39,200 nt of DNA. It comes from Variovorax sp. CF313. GTDB taxonomy: Bacteria; Pseudomonadota; Gammaproteobacteria; Burkholderiales; Burkholderiaceae_C. The notes below the pieces were generated by a model that worked only from the letters and a program-made list of their open reading frames with translations, was not told the DNA's origin and did not search any database. The stretch covers positions 1-39,200 of the forward strand of contig NZ_AKIW01000029.1 in the NCBI RefSeq assembly GCF_000282635.1, in the 5' to 3' direction. Both the position numbers and the translations under genes were made by a program. Positions 9,161 through 18,018 of this stretch are shown here, in pieces (within the stretch, counting starts at the first letter, position 1; every line of letters starts with the position of its first letter).

Positions 9161-10657
9161 ATGCACAAATTCGACGAGATGTATGAGCAGTTGCCCTATG
9201 CGGGGGCTGCGATCCGACAGCACTACAAGCGCTACGACCAATGGCTCGCGAAGCAACCCGGTGAGGTGATGCGTTCGCGACGCGAAGAGGCGGAAATGAT
9301 TTTCCGCCGGGTCGGCATTACCTTCGCGGTGTATGGCGCGAAGGATGAGGATGGCTCCGGCACCGAGCGGCTCATCCCGTTCGACCTGCTGCCTCGCATC
9401 ATTCCGGCCCACGAGTGGGAGAGCATGGAAAAGGGGCTGGTGCAGCGCGTCACGGCGCTCAACCGCTTTCTTCATGACGTCTACCACGACCAGGAAATCA
9501 TCAAGGCCGGCATCATCCCGGCCGAGCAGATCCTGAACAACGCGCAGTTCCGCCCCGAGATGATGGGCGTCAACGTGCCGCACAACGTCTACTCGAACAT
9601 CTCGGGCATCGACATCGTGCGCGCGCCCGATGCCCAGGGCAACGGCGAGTACTACGTGCTCGAAGACAACCTGCGCGTGCCCAGCGGCGTGAGCTACATG
9701 CTGGAGAACCGCAAGATGATGATGCGGCTCTTCCCCGAGCTGTTCAATCAGAACCGCATCGCGCCGGTCGCGCACTACCCCGACCTGCTGCTAGAGACGC
9801 TGCGCGCCAGCGCGCCGCCGGCCACGGCCGAGCCCACGGTGGTGGTGCTCACGCCGGGCATGTACAACAGCGCCTACTTCGAGCACGCCTTCCTCGCGCA
9901 GCAGATGGGCGTGGAACTGGTCGAGGGACAGGACCTGTTCGTCAAGGACAACTTCGTCTACATGCGCACCACGCGCGGGCCGAAGCGCGTCGACGTCATC
10001 TACCGCCGCGTGGACGACGACTTCCTCGACCCCGAGGTGTTCCGCCCCACGTCCACGCTCGGCTGCGCCGGCCTGATGCGCGCGTACCGTGAAGGCAATG
10101 TCGTGATCTGCAATGCCGTGGGCACCGGTGTGGCCGACGACAAGTCGATCTACCCGTACGTGCCGAAGATGGTCGAGTTCTACCTCGGCGAGAAGCCGAT
10201 CCTGAAGAACGTGCCCACCTACATGTGCCGCAACAAGGACGAGCTGCAGTACACGCTCGACAACATGAAGGACCTGGTCGTCAAGGAGGTGCACGGTGCC
10301 GGCGGCTACGGCATGCTGATCGGACCGGCCGCCACGCAGGCCGAGATCGAGGACTTCAAGAAGGCCGTGATCGCCAAGCCCGACGGATACATCGCCCAGC
10401 CCACGCTGAGCCTGTCGACCTCGCCCACCTTCGTGGACGCCGGCATTGCGCCGCGCCACATCGATCTGCGCCCCTTCGTGCTCTCGGGCAGCGAGGTGCA
10501 GATGGTGCCCGGCGGCCTCACGCGCGTAGCGCTCAAAGAGGGGTCCTTGGTGGTCAACTCGTCGCAGGGCGGCGGCACCAAGGACACCTGGATTCTCGAA
10601 GCCGACCGCGCACCCAAGCCCAAGGCGGCGCCCGCGCAGTCGCAAAGCCAATCGTAG
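9161..10657 (+). CDS. Circularly permuted type 2 ATP-grasp protein
   Basis: This 498-aa stand-alone ATP-grasp enzyme has DUF404/DUF407-type composition. It is expected to form amide bonds by ATP-dependent carboxylate activation; its substrate is unknown. Motifs consistent with an active enzyme are LEDN at 167-170 (probable metal-binding Glu/Asn), GTGVADDK at 321-328, VVKEVHGAGGYG at 373-384 and the RRVDDDFLDP segment near 282-291. The C-terminus ends in a Gln-Ser repeat (QSQSQS) that echoes the Gln-Ser tract near the N-terminus of the fused paralogue at 105-2840. The gene is followed 14 nt later by its alpha-E partner, and the two almost certainly form an operon. The proteasome-like Anbu protease and dedicated transglutaminase often found with this pair are not adjacent here. 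Confidence 0.92.
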   Translation: MHKFDEMYEQLPYAGAAIRQHYKRYDQWLAKQPGEVMRSRREEAEMIFRRVGITFAVYGAKDEDGSGTERLIPFDLLPRIIPAHEWESMEKGLVQRVTALNRFLHDVYHDQEIIKAGIIPAEQILNNAQFRPEMMGVNVPHNVYSNISGIDIVRAPDAQGNGEYYVLEDNLRVPSGVSYMLENRKMMMRLFPELFNQNRIAPVAHYPDLLLETLRASAPPATAEPTVVVLTPGMYNSAYFEHAFLAQQMGVELVEGQDLFVKDNFVYMRTTRGPKRVDVIYRRVDDDFLDPEVFRPTSTLGCAGLMRAYREGNVVICNAVGTGVADDKSIYPYVPKMVEFYLGEKPILKNVPTYMCRNKDELQYTLDNMKDLVVKEVHGAGGYGMLIGPAATQAEIEDFKKAVIAKPDGYIAQPTLSLSTSPTFVDAGIAPRHIDLRPFVLSGSEVQMVPGGLTRVALKEGSLVVNSSQGGGTKDTWILEADRAPKPKAAPAQSQSQS

Positions 10658-10671
10658 TAGGAGCACCACCG

Positions 10672-11628
10672 ATGCTGTCACGCACCGCCGACCATCTCTA
10701 CTGGATGTCCCGCTACACCGAGCGCGCCGAGAACACGGCGCGCATGCTGGACGTCAACTACCAGACCTCGCTGCTGCCCCAGTCCGCCGAAGTTGCCAAG
10801 TACGGCTGGCAGGGCGTGCTCTCCATCAGCGAGCTGCTGCCCTGGTACAACAAGAAGTACGACCAGATCGCGCCCAAGGAAGTGATGGAGTTCATGGTCA
10901 AGGACGAGAGCAACGCCTCGTCGATCGTGTCCTGTCTCAAAGCCGCGCGCGAGAACGCCCGTGCCGTGCGCGGCGCGCTCACCACCGAAGCCTGGGAAAC
11001 GCAGAACACCACCTGGCTCGAAGTGAACCGCATGCTGCGCGCAGGCGACTTCGAGCGCGACCCGGGCCAATTCTTCGAATGGGTCAAGTTCCGCTCGCAC
11101 CTCTCGCGCGGCGTTACGCTGGGCACCATGCTCCAGGATGAGGCGTTTTATTTCTCGCGCCTTGGCACCTTTTTGGAGCGCGCCGACAACACGGCGCGCC
11201 TGGTTGACGTGAAGTTCCACGCGCTCAACAGCGAGTTCTTCGGCACCGCCACCGAGGAAGACCAGGAGTACGACTTCTATCACTGGAGCGCGATCCTGCG
11301 CAGCGTCTCGGCCTTCGAGGTCTACCGCAAGGTGTACCGCGACGTGATCAAGCCCGAGCGCGTGGCCGAACTGCTGATTCTTCGCGCCGACATGCCGCGC
11401 TCGCTGCACGCGAGCCTGGTCGAGGTGGTGAACAACCTCGCGAAGGTGCAGAACGAGCAGAGCGCCGAAACCCAGCGCCGCGCCGGCAAGCTGCTGGCCG
11501 ACCTGCAGTACGCGCGCGTCGACGAGATCCTGGCGACCGGGCTGCACGCGTACCTCACGCAGTTCCTCGACCGGGTGAACGAACTGGGCGGGCGCATCAG
11601 CCAGGACTTCCTGGTTCCTGCGCACTGA
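10672..11628 (+). CDS. Alpha-E domain protein, partner of the ATP-grasp
   Basis: A 318-aa mostly helical protein opening with MLSRTADHLYWMSRYTERAE, the hallmark of the alpha-E family (DUF403). Residues such as the RYTERAENTARMLD helix and LERADNTARLVD recur in the two halves, suggesting an internal duplication. It has no known catalytic motif. By gene-neighbourhood work it is thought to act with the permuted ATP-grasp in peptide synthesis or tagging. A GTAGGAG-like ribosome site precedes the ATG. The last 32 nt overlap the convergent gene at 11597-12052. Confidence 0.92.
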   Translation: MLSRTADHLYWMSRYTERAENTARMLDVNYQTSLLPQSAEVAKYGWQGVLSISELLPWYNKKYDQIAPKEVMEFMVKDESNASSIVSCLKAARENARAVRGALTTEAWETQNTTWLEVNRMLRAGDFERDPGQFFEWVKFRSHLSRGVTLGTMLQDEAFYFSRLGTFLERADNTARLVDVKFHALNSEFFGTATEEDQEYDFYHWSAILRSVSAFEVYRKVYRDVIKPERVAELLILRADMPRSLHASLVEVVNNLAKVQNEQSAETQRRAGKLLADLQYARVDEILATGLHAYLTQFLDRVNELGGRISQDFLVPAH

Positions 11629-12052
11629 GGTCCTGTGGGCGCGCGCGGCTACACGGCCAGTGCGTCGATCCGGCGGGGCCGTTGCGCACCGGCACGGTGA
11701 CGTTCCACGCGCGATAGCTCCCGTCGATGGACCGGGCGCATGCCACGCTGACGCCGGGACGGGGCGATCCTGTGGCCCAACCGGTTTTCAGCGGTGTCTT
11801 GCACAACGGAACGAAGACCTTGGCGTTCGGTTCGGTGGCTTCCCATTGCGTGCCGTGGCGGGCGTTCTCCTGAAAGACGAACCGCCTCGCTTCTTCCCTG
11901 ATTTCGTAAAGGCCGTGCTTGAACGAATTGGAGCGATCGTCGTCGATGCTCCAGGCCGCGGCGCTCGGCAAGGCGAAGAGGCACAGGACCACCGGCAGCA
12001 CCCTGCGGTGCCTGCCCGAGCACGGGAACATCGACACTACTTCCTTCGTCAT
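11597..12052 (-). CDS. Small predicted secreted protein, unrecognised
   Basis: A 151-aa protein I do not recognise. The N-terminus has basic residues followed by a hydrophobic stretch and SAAAWS (about residues 17-35), which looks like a cleavable signal peptide, so a periplasmic or secreted product is likely. The mature part has three or four cysteines and no familiar motif. The ATG at 12052 has GGAG at a good distance (8 nt), placed in the 22-nt gap after the upstream gene at 12075-12593, so the two are probably cotranscribed. Its 3' end overlaps the end of the plus-strand alpha-E gene by 32 nt, and the last ~25 residues may reflect readthrough of a shorter ancestral protein. Confidence 0.6.
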   Translation of the reverse strand: MTKEVVSMFPCSGRHRRVLPVVLCLFALPSAAAWSIDDDRSNSFKHGLYEIREEARRFVFQENARHGTQWEATEPNAKVFVPLCKTPLKTGWATGSPRPGVSVACARSIDGSYRAWNVTVPVRNGPAGSTHWPCSRARPQDLSAQEPGSPG

Positions 12053-12074
12053 CGTTTTCTCTCCGGAGGGGGCG

Positions 12075-12593
12075 TCAGCGCGAAAAGGATTCGATGGCCA
12101 CCGGCATCTCCGGCGCCTGCCATCGATAGGCGTCGCTCAGCACGTTGCGCGTGGGAATTTGGCCATTCCATCGGATGTGGAGCAAGTCCGCGAGGACCCA
12201 GGCGGTCCAGTCCGCGCGAAAAGGTCGTTGCCCCGCTTCGGAGCGCCAATGCATCCACAGGTATTCGGTGCCTTCGCGCGCGTTGGTGTTGGCTGCGGCG
12301 CCGAGCACCATCGCGCTGTCGGGCGCGGCCTGGTAGGTGTCGAGCAGGTAGGCGCGCACTGCGCCGTCGAGCGCGAAGCCAATGGCCCAAAGCCAGACCA
12401 GCAGGGTGCGCAATCGCCGCGTCTGCGTGCTGCGCAATGGCCACGCAAGCCACAGCACCATGGGCGCTGCAAGCACCGCGAGCTGCGCGATGCGCCGGCC
12501 GTCGTGGCCCAGCGCAATGAGCGCCAGCAGTGTTGCACCTACCACGCCGCAGGCGGGCAGGGCATTGCGCGGAGGGGAGGGGCGGGTGGTCAA
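12075..12593 (-). CDS. Short membrane protein resembling the N-terminus of phosphoethanolamine transferases
   Basis: A 172-aa protein with two or three hydrophobic segments in the first ~85 residues. The segment YLLDTYQAAPDSAMVLGAAA followed by NTNAREGTEYL resembles the periplasmic/membrane N-terminal region of sulfatase-family lipid A phosphoethanolamine transferases. The catalytic sulfatase domain, normally another ~300 residues, is absent. It may be a truncated descendant or an independent small membrane protein. The start is uncertain: TTG at 12593 gives the longest frame but has no clear ribosome site. It lies downstream of glpK on the same strand, with the secreted-protein gene following after 22 nt. 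Confidence 0.55.
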   Translation of the reverse strand: MTTRPSPPRNALPACGVVGATLLALIALGHDGRRIAQLAVLAAPMVLWLAWPLRSTQTRRLRTLLVWLWAIGFALDGAVRAYLLDTYQAAPDSAMVLGAAANTNAREGTEYLWMHWRSEAGQRPFRADWTAWVLADLLHIRWNGQIPTRNVLSDAYRWQAPEMPVAIESFSR

Positions 12594-12708
12594 GCAGGTA
12601 GCGCGGGAGGTCGGGGCGGGCGCATTCTGCCCCGGGGCCTGCGCTACGCGCCCCAGTGCCCCGATGATGGCGAGGTATTTGCGCCGCCCACGGTAGCCCC
12701 CGGGACGA

Positions 12709-14205
12709 TCAGGTCGCCGTGGCCTGCCGCACCGCGCGCTCCCAGCGTGCCATCGACTCCTCCGCCTGCGCGCGGCCCATGGTGGGCATGAAGCGCCGCT
12801 CGATCTTCCACAGCTTCGACAGCTGGCGCGCGTCGGTGTAGACGCCGGTGGAAAGCCCAGCGAGATACGCGGCGCCCAGCGCGGTGGTCTCGATCACTTC
12901 GGGCCGCACCACCGGAATGCCCAGCAGGTCGGCCTGGAACTGCATCAGCAGGTCGTTCACGCTCGCGCCGCCGTCCACGCGCAGCTCGGCCACGGGCTTG
13001 CCGCCGGCGGCCACTGCGTCGCGGCTCATGGCCTGCAGCAGCGCGGCGCTCTGGTAGGCGATGCTTTCGAGCGCGGCGCGCGCGATGTGCGCGACCGTGG
13101 TGCCGCGCGTGAGCCCCGTGATCGTGCCGCGCGCGTCCGCGTCCCAGTAGGGCGCGCCGAGGCCGGTGAAGGCCGGCACCATCATCACGCCGCCCGCATC
13201 GGGCACGCTCTCGGCCAGCGACTGCACCTCGGCGCTGCCCTTGATGGCCTTGAGCCCGTCGCGCAGCCACTGCACCACGGCGCCGCCGACGAACACGCTG
13301 CCTTCCATCGCGTATTGCGGCGTCTTGTCGGTCTGCGCGGCGCTGGTCACGAGCAGTCCGTTGTGCGAGGGCTGGAACGCGCCGCCCGTGTGCATCAGCA
13401 AAAAGCAGCCGGTGCCGTAGGTGTTCTTGGCCATGCCGGCCTCGAAGCAGGCCTGGCCGAAGAGGGCGCTCTGCTGGTCGCCGGCCACGCCGCCGATGGG
13501 TAGCGCATGGCCCAGCAGTGCCGCGTCGGTATCGGCGAAGTGCGAACTCGACGGCTGCACTTTCGGCATGAGCGCGGCGGGGATCTCCAGTGCGGCGAGC
13601 AGGTCGGCGTCCCATTCGTTCCGGTGCACGTTGAAGAGCATCGTGCGCGAGGCATTGCTGACGTCCGTCACGTGCACCTTGCCGCCGGTGAGCTGCCACA
13701 TGAGCCAGCTGTCAACGGTGCCGAAGGCCAGTTCGCCGCGCTCGGCCTGCGCGCGCGCGCCGGGCACGTTGTCGAGCAGCCAGCGCAGCTTGGTGCCGGA
13801 GAAGTACGCATCGATCACCAGCCCGGTCTTCTCGCGGATGGTGTCGGTCATGCCCGCGTCGCGCAGCTGCGCGCACAGCGGCTCGGCGCGGCGGTCCTGC
13901 CAGACGATGGCGTGGTGCACCGGCTGGCCGGTCTTGCGGTTCCACAGGACGGTGGTCTCGCGCTGGTTGGTGATGCCGATGGCGTGGACGTCGGTGGGCT
14001 GCAGCTTCGCCTTTACCAGCACTTCGCGCGCGGTGGCGAGCTGGCTGCGCCAGATTTCCATCGGGTCGTGCTCGACCCAGCCCGGCTGCGGGTAGATCTG
14101 CGTGAGTTCCTTCTGGGCGATGGCGACGATGTGGCCTTCGCGGTCGAACACGATGCTGCGCGAGCTGGAGGTGCCTTGGTCGAGGGCTAGCAGGTAGGTG
14201 GTCAT
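12709..14205 (-). CDS. glpK: Glycerol kinase
   Basis: This 498-aa FGGY-family enzyme converts glycerol and ATP to glycerol-3-phosphate, trapping the substrate brought in by the ABC transporter encoded across the divergent promoter. The N-terminal ATP-binding motif [17 protein letters not shown], the [14 protein letters not shown] segment and the [12 protein letters not shown] loop are all canonical, and the length matches the family. An open frame continues upstream to 14379, but that part is encoded by an intergenic repeat. The ATG at 14205 ([11 protein letters not shown]) is the start. glpR lies upstream on the same strand with 186 nt between, so glpR-glpK may be one transcript interrupted by a REP-like inverted repeat. 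Confidence 0.97.
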   Translation of the reverse strand: MTTYLLALDQGTSSSRSIVFDREGHIVAIAQKELTQIYPQPGWVEHDPMEIWRSQLATAREVLVKAKLQPTDVHAIGITNQRETTVLWNRKTGQPVHHAIVWQDRRAEPLCAQLRDAGMTDTIREKTGLVIDAYFSGTKLRWLLDNVPGARAQAERGELAFGTVDSWLMWQLTGGKVHVTDVSNASRTMLFNVHRNEWDADLLAALEIPAALMPKVQPSSSHFADTDAALLGHALPIGGVAGDQQSALFGQACFEAGMAKNTYGTGCFLLMHTGGAFQPSHNGLLVTSAAQTDKTPQYAMEGSVFVGGAVVQWLRDGLKAIKGSAEVQSLAESVPDAGGVMMVPAFTGLGAPYWDADARGTITGLTRGTTVAHIARAALESIAYQSAALLQAMSRDAVAAGGKPVAELRVDGGASVNDLLMQFQADLLGIPVVRPEVIETTALGAAYLAGLSTGVYTDARQLSKLWKIERRFMPTMGRAQAEESMARWERAVRQATAT

Positions 14206-14250
14206 AGGGTCAATGTTTCTCTGGGGCCGCTCATCGAATCGACGTTGTCT

Positions 14251-14366
14251 TGCTCCGTCCCCTTCCGGGGGAGGGCCGGGATGGGGGCGGGCCTTCGATG
14301 AGGCGCGATGCGTCTGCGGAGGCCGCCGTGCCCCCACCCCAACCCTCCCCCAGAGGGGGAGGGAGC
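14251..14366. repeat. Paired REP-like inverted repeat between glpR and glpK
   Basis: Two arms of about 43 nt (14251-14293 and about 14320-14366) are near-perfect reverse complements of each other. Each contains its own G/C-rich hairpin of the type CCCTCCCCC...GGGGGAGGG. This is the geometry of a BIME (two REP units in opposite orientation). A single related unit is at 20953-20984. In a glpR-glpK transcript it would form a very stable structure. Confidence 0.75.
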
Positions 14367-14391
14367 AAGGCGGGAGCAACAGGGGATGTGC

Positions 14392-15162
14392 TCATGATTC
14401 ACGCGCGATTTCCAGGCGCACCTGCGCCGCATGCAGCAGGTCCGCAAAAGGCGCCGGCGGCTCCGCATCCGTGAACAGCCGGTCGATCTGCGACAGCGTG
14501 CCCAGCTGGATCATCGCGGGCCGGTTGAACTTGCTCGCATCGGCCGCCAGCCACACCTCGCGTGCCTGGGCAATGATGGTCTGCGCCACCTTCACCTCGC
14601 GCAGGTCGAAGTCGCGCAGCGAGCCGTCCGCCTCGATGCTCGACACGCCGATCAGTGCGATGTCGACCTTGAACTGGCGGATGAAATCGATGGTGGCCTC
14701 GCCCACGATGGCGCGGTCGCGCGGGCGCACCGAGCCGCCCGCCACGATCACCTCGCACGAGGTGTTGCCGCTCAGGATGGTGGCCACGTTCAGGTTGTTG
14801 GTGATCACGCGCAGGCCGGTGTGGCGCAGCAGCGCCTTGGCGATGGCTTCGGTGGTGGTGCCGATGTTGAGGATCAGCGAGCAGTCATTGGGCACCAGCT
14901 CCGCCACGCGGCGGGCGATGCGCGCCTTGCCTTCGGCATGCAGCGTCTCTCGCTGCTGGTAGCCGATGTTCTCCGTGGTCGAGCTGGGCATGCGCACGCC
15001 GCCGTGGAAGCGCGTGAGCAACCCCTCGTCGGCCAGCCGCTGCACGTCGCGCCGCACGGTCTGCAGGGTGACGCCGAGCATGTCGGCCAGCTGTTCGACG
15101 GTGACGGAACCGCGCGTTCGCACGGTGTCCAGGAGGTTGATCTGGCGCGGGTTGGAGTTCAC
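14392..15162 (-). CDS. glpR: DeoR-family repressor of the glycerol regulon
   Basis: A 256-aa DeoR-type regulator. Residues about 5-55 form the helix-turn-helix (VTVEQLADMLGVTLQTVRRD, then LADEGLLTRFHGGV). The rest is the sugar-phosphate sensor domain with the IGTTTEAIA phosphate loop. It is expected to bind glycerol-3-phosphate and release the glpD-glpV promoter. It is transcribed away from glpD, and the 190-nt spacer holds ACGAA-type repeats that could be its operator. Placement next to glpD and glpK supports the GlpR assignment over other DeoR regulators. Confidence 0.93.
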   Translation of the reverse strand: MNSNPRQINLLDTVRTRGSVTVEQLADMLGVTLQTVRRDVQRLADEGLLTRFHGGVRMPSSTTENIGYQQRETLHAEGKARIARRVAELVPNDCSLILNIGTTTEAIAKALLRHTGLRVITNNLNVATILSGNTSCEVIVAGGSVRPRDRAIVGEATIDFIRQFKVDIALIGVSSIEADGSLRDFDLREVKVAQTIIAQAREVWLAADASKFNRPAMIQLGTLSQIDRLFTDAEPPAPFADLLHAAQVRLEIARES

Positions 15163-15218
15163 AAGGGCGTCGTGGAAAGCGGGAAGACTGGGGGCAAGGG
15201 TACAGCGCGTGCCACTTT

Positions 15219-15236
15219 AAAACGAACGAAAACGAA
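15219..15236. promoter_or_regulatory. Probable GlpR operator: ACGAA-type repeats
   Basis: AAAACGAACGAAAACGAA lies in the glpR/glpD spacer and contains three CGAA units. GlpR/DeoR operators in proteobacteria are built around TTCGNNNNCGAA-like half-sites. A fourth weaker unit, CACGAAAAT, is near 15294-15302. The site lies 57 nt upstream of the glpR start codon and about 117 nt upstream of the glpD start, so it could serve both directions. Confidence 0.45.
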
Positions 15237-15284
15237 GATGCCTAAGGGAAAACTCGGGGGAAAATCGCGCTAAAAGGAATCCAA

Positions 15285-15356
15285 ATGAAAAAACACGAAA
15301 ATACAATGGCCGCCGTCAGTGACCAAAGTCACGCTTCAACGGACTCCTTTCTGTGA
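15285..15356 (+). CDS. Possible 23-codon leader ORF overlapping the glpD start
   Basis: A short frame starts at ATG 15285, has AAAAGGA 6 nt upstream, and encodes MKKHENTMAAVSDQSHASTD plus three residues. It stops at TGA 15354-15356, which overlaps the GTG start of glpD (GTGA). glpD itself has only a weak ribosome site (GGA at 15341-15343), so translation of glpD may be coupled to this peptide. A TACAAT at 15302-15307 could instead be a -10 box. If so, the transcript would start after the ATG and the ORF would be meaningless. There is no conservation evidence here. Confidence 0.35.
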   Translation: MKKHENTMAAVSDQSHASTDSFL

Positions 15357-16933
15357 GCGATTTTTCTTCCAGTTCGCCCGCGCCAGCCACCGATTGCGAC
15401 GTGCTGATCGTCGGCGGCGGCATCAACGGCTGTGGCATCGCGCGCGACCTCGCTGGCCGTGGCTGGCGCGTGGTGCTGTGCGAAAAGGACGATCTCGCCT
15501 CGCACACTTCTTCTTCCTCCACCAAGCTGATCCACGGCGGGCTGCGCTACCTCGAGTACTACGAGTTCTCGCTTGTGCGCAAGGCGCTGCAGGAGCGCGA
15601 GGTGCTGCTCAAGAGCGCGCCGCACATCATGTGGCCGCTGCGCTTCGTGATGCCGCATGACCCGTCGATGCGCCCGGCCTGGATGATCCGCATCGGCTTG
15701 TTCATGTACGACCATCTCGCCAGGCGCGAGGTGCTGCCGGGTTCGCGCAGCGTCGATCTGCGCAAGCACGCGGCCGGCAAGCCGCTGAAGGACCAGTACA
15801 AGCGCGGCTTCATCTACTCCGACGGCTGGGTCGACGACGCGCGCCTCGTGGTGCTCAACGCTCTCGACGCGCAGGCGCGCGGCGCCGAGGTGCTGACCCG
15901 CACGCGCTGCGTGAATGCGCAGCGCGATGCCGACGGCTGGACCGCGACGCTGCTGGGCGCCGACGGCGGCAAGCGCACGCTGCGCGCCCGCGCGGTGGTC
16001 AATGCCGCGGGGCCGTGGGCCGAATCCTTTCTGCGCGGCGTCGCGCAGTCGGCCAAGGGCGAGGCGCTGGCCACCAAGAGCCTGCGGCTCGTGAAGGGCA
16101 GCCACATCGTCGTGCCGCGCCTGTTCGAGCACGACCACGCCTACATCTTCCAGAACCCCGACAAGCGGATCATCTTCGCCATTCCCTACCAGGACGAGTT
16201 CACGCTGATCGGCACCACCGACATCGAACTCACCGGCGACGACCCGGGCGCCGCACGCATCGCGCAGGAGGAAATCGACTACCTGTGCACCCAGGCCAGC
16301 CGCTACTTCGAGAAGCCCATCGTGCCGGCCGACGTGGTGTGGACCTACTCGGGCGTGCGCCCGCTGCTCGACGACGACTCGGGCGACCCTTCGGCCGTCA
16401 CGCGCGACTACATGCTCGAATCGAACACCACGGCCGCGCCGCTGCTGTCAGTATGGGGCGGCAAGATCACCACCTTCCGCAAGCTGGCCGAAGACGCGGC
16501 CGACGAGGTCGGCAAGATGCTCGGGCAGTCGAGCGCGCAACGCCCGGCCTGGACCGACGGCGCCTTCCTCGCGGGCGGCGACCTGTCGGCCTGGATCGGC
16601 GCCGCCAGCCGGCCCGATGACGATTTCGAGCGCTTCGTATCGGCCGTGCAGGCCAGGTATCCGTGGCTCTACGGCCAACTGGCACGCCGCTTCGCGCGCG
16701 GCTACGGCGCCCGCATTGCGGACCTGCTCGGTGATGCGAAGTCCTTTGCCGACCTGGGCGCCGAAGTGGCGCCGGGCCTGTACGAGCGCGAACTGCGCTT
16801 CCTGCAGGACCACGAATGGGCCGTGAGCGCCGAAGACGTGCTCTGGCGGCGGTCCAAGCTGGGGCTGCACTACACGGCCGAAGAGCGCGAGCAGGTCGCG
16901 CTCTGGCTGCAGTCCCATCCCAAGAGCAACTAG
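15353..16933 (+). CDS. glpD: Aerobic glycerol-3-phosphate dehydrogenase
   Basis: This 526-aa FAD flavoprotein oxidises glycerol-3-phosphate to dihydroxyacetone phosphate at the inner face of the membrane, passing electrons to quinone. The FAD-binding Rossmann motif is DVLIVGGGINGCGIARDLA (about 14-32). It is followed by STKLIHGGLRYLEYYEF, the family signature, and PYQDEFTLIGTTD in the substrate domain. The C-terminal DAO-C domain ends near residue 520. The GTG start is fixed by the N-terminal Rossmann strand and by overlap with the small ORF at 15285-15356. It leads the glycerol uptake operon, with glpS following after 23 nt. Confidence 0.96.
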   Translation: MSDFSSSSPAPATDCDVLIVGGGINGCGIARDLAGRGWRVVLCEKDDLASHTSSSSTKLIHGGLRYLEYYEFSLVRKALQEREVLLKSAPHIMWPLRFVMPHDPSMRPAWMIRIGLFMYDHLARREVLPGSRSVDLRKHAAGKPLKDQYKRGFIYSDGWVDDARLVVLNALDAQARGAEVLTRTRCVNAQRDADGWTATLLGADGGKRTLRARAVVNAAGPWAESFLRGVAQSAKGEALATKSLRLVKGSHIVVPRLFEHDHAYIFQNPDKRIIFAIPYQDEFTLIGTTDIELTGDDPGAARIAQEEIDYLCTQASRYFEKPIVPADVVWTYSGVRPLLDDDSGDPSAVTRDYMLESNTTAAPLLSVWGGKITTFRKLAEDAADEVGKMLGQSSAQRPAWTDGAFLAGGDLSAWIGAASRPDDDFERFVSAVQARYPWLYGQLARRFARGYGARIADLLGDAKSFADLGAEVAPGLYERELRFLQDHEWAVSAEDVLWRRSKLGLHYTAEEREQVALWLQSHPKSN

Positions 16934-16956
16934 ATCCGTAAAAGAGAGCAGCGCCA

Positions 16957-18018
16957 ATGCAATTGACACTGGAGCGCGTCACCAAGAAGGTGGGAGCGCA
17001 GACATGGCTCTACGAGCAGAGCATCGCGCCCCGAAGCGGCGCGGTCACCGTGCTGCTGGGCGCCACGCAGGCCGGCAAGACCAGCCTCATGCGGCTGATG
17101 GCCGGACTTGACACGCCGACCGAAGGCAAGGTGCTGGTCGACGGCAAGGACGTGACCGGCATGCCCGTGCGCGAACGCAATGTCGCGATGGTCTACCAGC
17201 AGTTCATCAACTATCCGTCGCTCAAGGTGTCGGACAACATCGCCTCGCCGCTGAAGCTGCGCGGCGAGACGAACATCGAGGCACGGGTGAAGGCGCTGGC
17301 CGAGAAGCTGCACATCGGCATGTTCCTCGACCGCCTGCCGGCCGAGCTCTCTGGCGGGCAGCAGCAGCGCGTGGCACTGGCACGCGCGCTTGCCAAGAAC
17401 GCACCGCTGATGCTGCTCGACGAGCCACTGGTCAACCTCGACTACAAACTGCGCGAAGGCCTGCGCGAAGAGCTCACGCAGCTCTTCGCCACCGGCGACT
17501 CGACCGTGATCTACGCCACCACCGAACCGGGCGAGGCCTTGCTGCTCGGCGGCTACACGGCGGTGATGGATGCCGGCGAACTGCTGCAGTACGGCCCGAC
17601 CGCCGAGGTGTTCCATGCGCCGCAATCGCTGCGCGTGGCGCGCGCCTTCAGCGATCCGCCGATGAACCTGCTGCAGGGCACGGCGGCCGCTGGCAAGGTG
17701 CAACTCGCGGGTGGCCCCGCACTGGCGCTGGCCTTGCCTGAAGGCGTATCGGGTGCTGTCACGGTCGGCTTGCGCGCGAGCGCATTGAACGTGGGCGCGA
17801 GTGAGGGCGACATCGCCTTGCCCGGCAAGGTGGAGCTGGCCGAGATCTCGGGCTCCGACACCTTCGTGCACGTCGAGACCGCAGTGGGCGAACTGGTGGC
17901 GCAGCTCACCGGCGTGCACCGTTTCGAGCTGGGCGCGCCGATCACGCTGTACTTCAGCGCGTCGCAGGCCTATGTGTTCGATGCCGGTGAAAAACTGGCG
18001 CTGGCGCCGAGGAAATAG
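16957..18018 (+). CDS. glpS: Glycerol ABC transporter ATPase 1
   Basis: A 353-aa sugar-type (UgpC/MalK-like) ABC ATPase with a C-terminal TOBE-like region. Gene order glpD-S-T-P-Q-U-V matches the glycerol ABC system described in Rhizobium leguminosarum. The Walker A loop is unusual (GATQAGKTS, 35-43), but Lys41 is present. The Q-loop is Gln81-82, the signature LSGGQ is at 131-135, and Walker B LMLLDEP is at 151-157. The switch-loop histidine is missing: YATTEPGEA puts Thr189 where YVTHDQxEA has His. The ATP site using these residues is therefore probably weak or non-hydrolytic. The partner ATPase GlpT has the opposite defect. Confidence 0.93.
   Translation: MQLTLERVTKKVGAQTWLYEQSIAPRSGAVTVLLGATQAGKTSLMRLMAGLDTPTEGKVLVDGKDVTGMPVRERNVAMVYQQFINYPSLKVSDNIASPLKLRGETNIEARVKALAEKLHIGMFLDRLPAELSGGQQQRVALARALAKNAPLMLLDEPLVNLDYKLREGLREELTQLFATGDSTVIYATTEPGEALLLGGYTAVMDAGELLQYGPTAEVFHAPQSLRVARAFSDPPMNLLQGTAAAGKVQLAGGPALALALPEGVSGAVTVGLRASALNVGASEGDIALPGKVELAEISGSDTFVHVETAVGELVAQLTGVHRFELGAPITLYFSASQAYVFDAGEKLALAPRK

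Noticed and set aside
14206..14379. N-terminal extension of glycerol kinase to 14379
   Set aside because: It is translated from the REP-like repeat; the kinase starts at [11 protein letters not shown], 14205.
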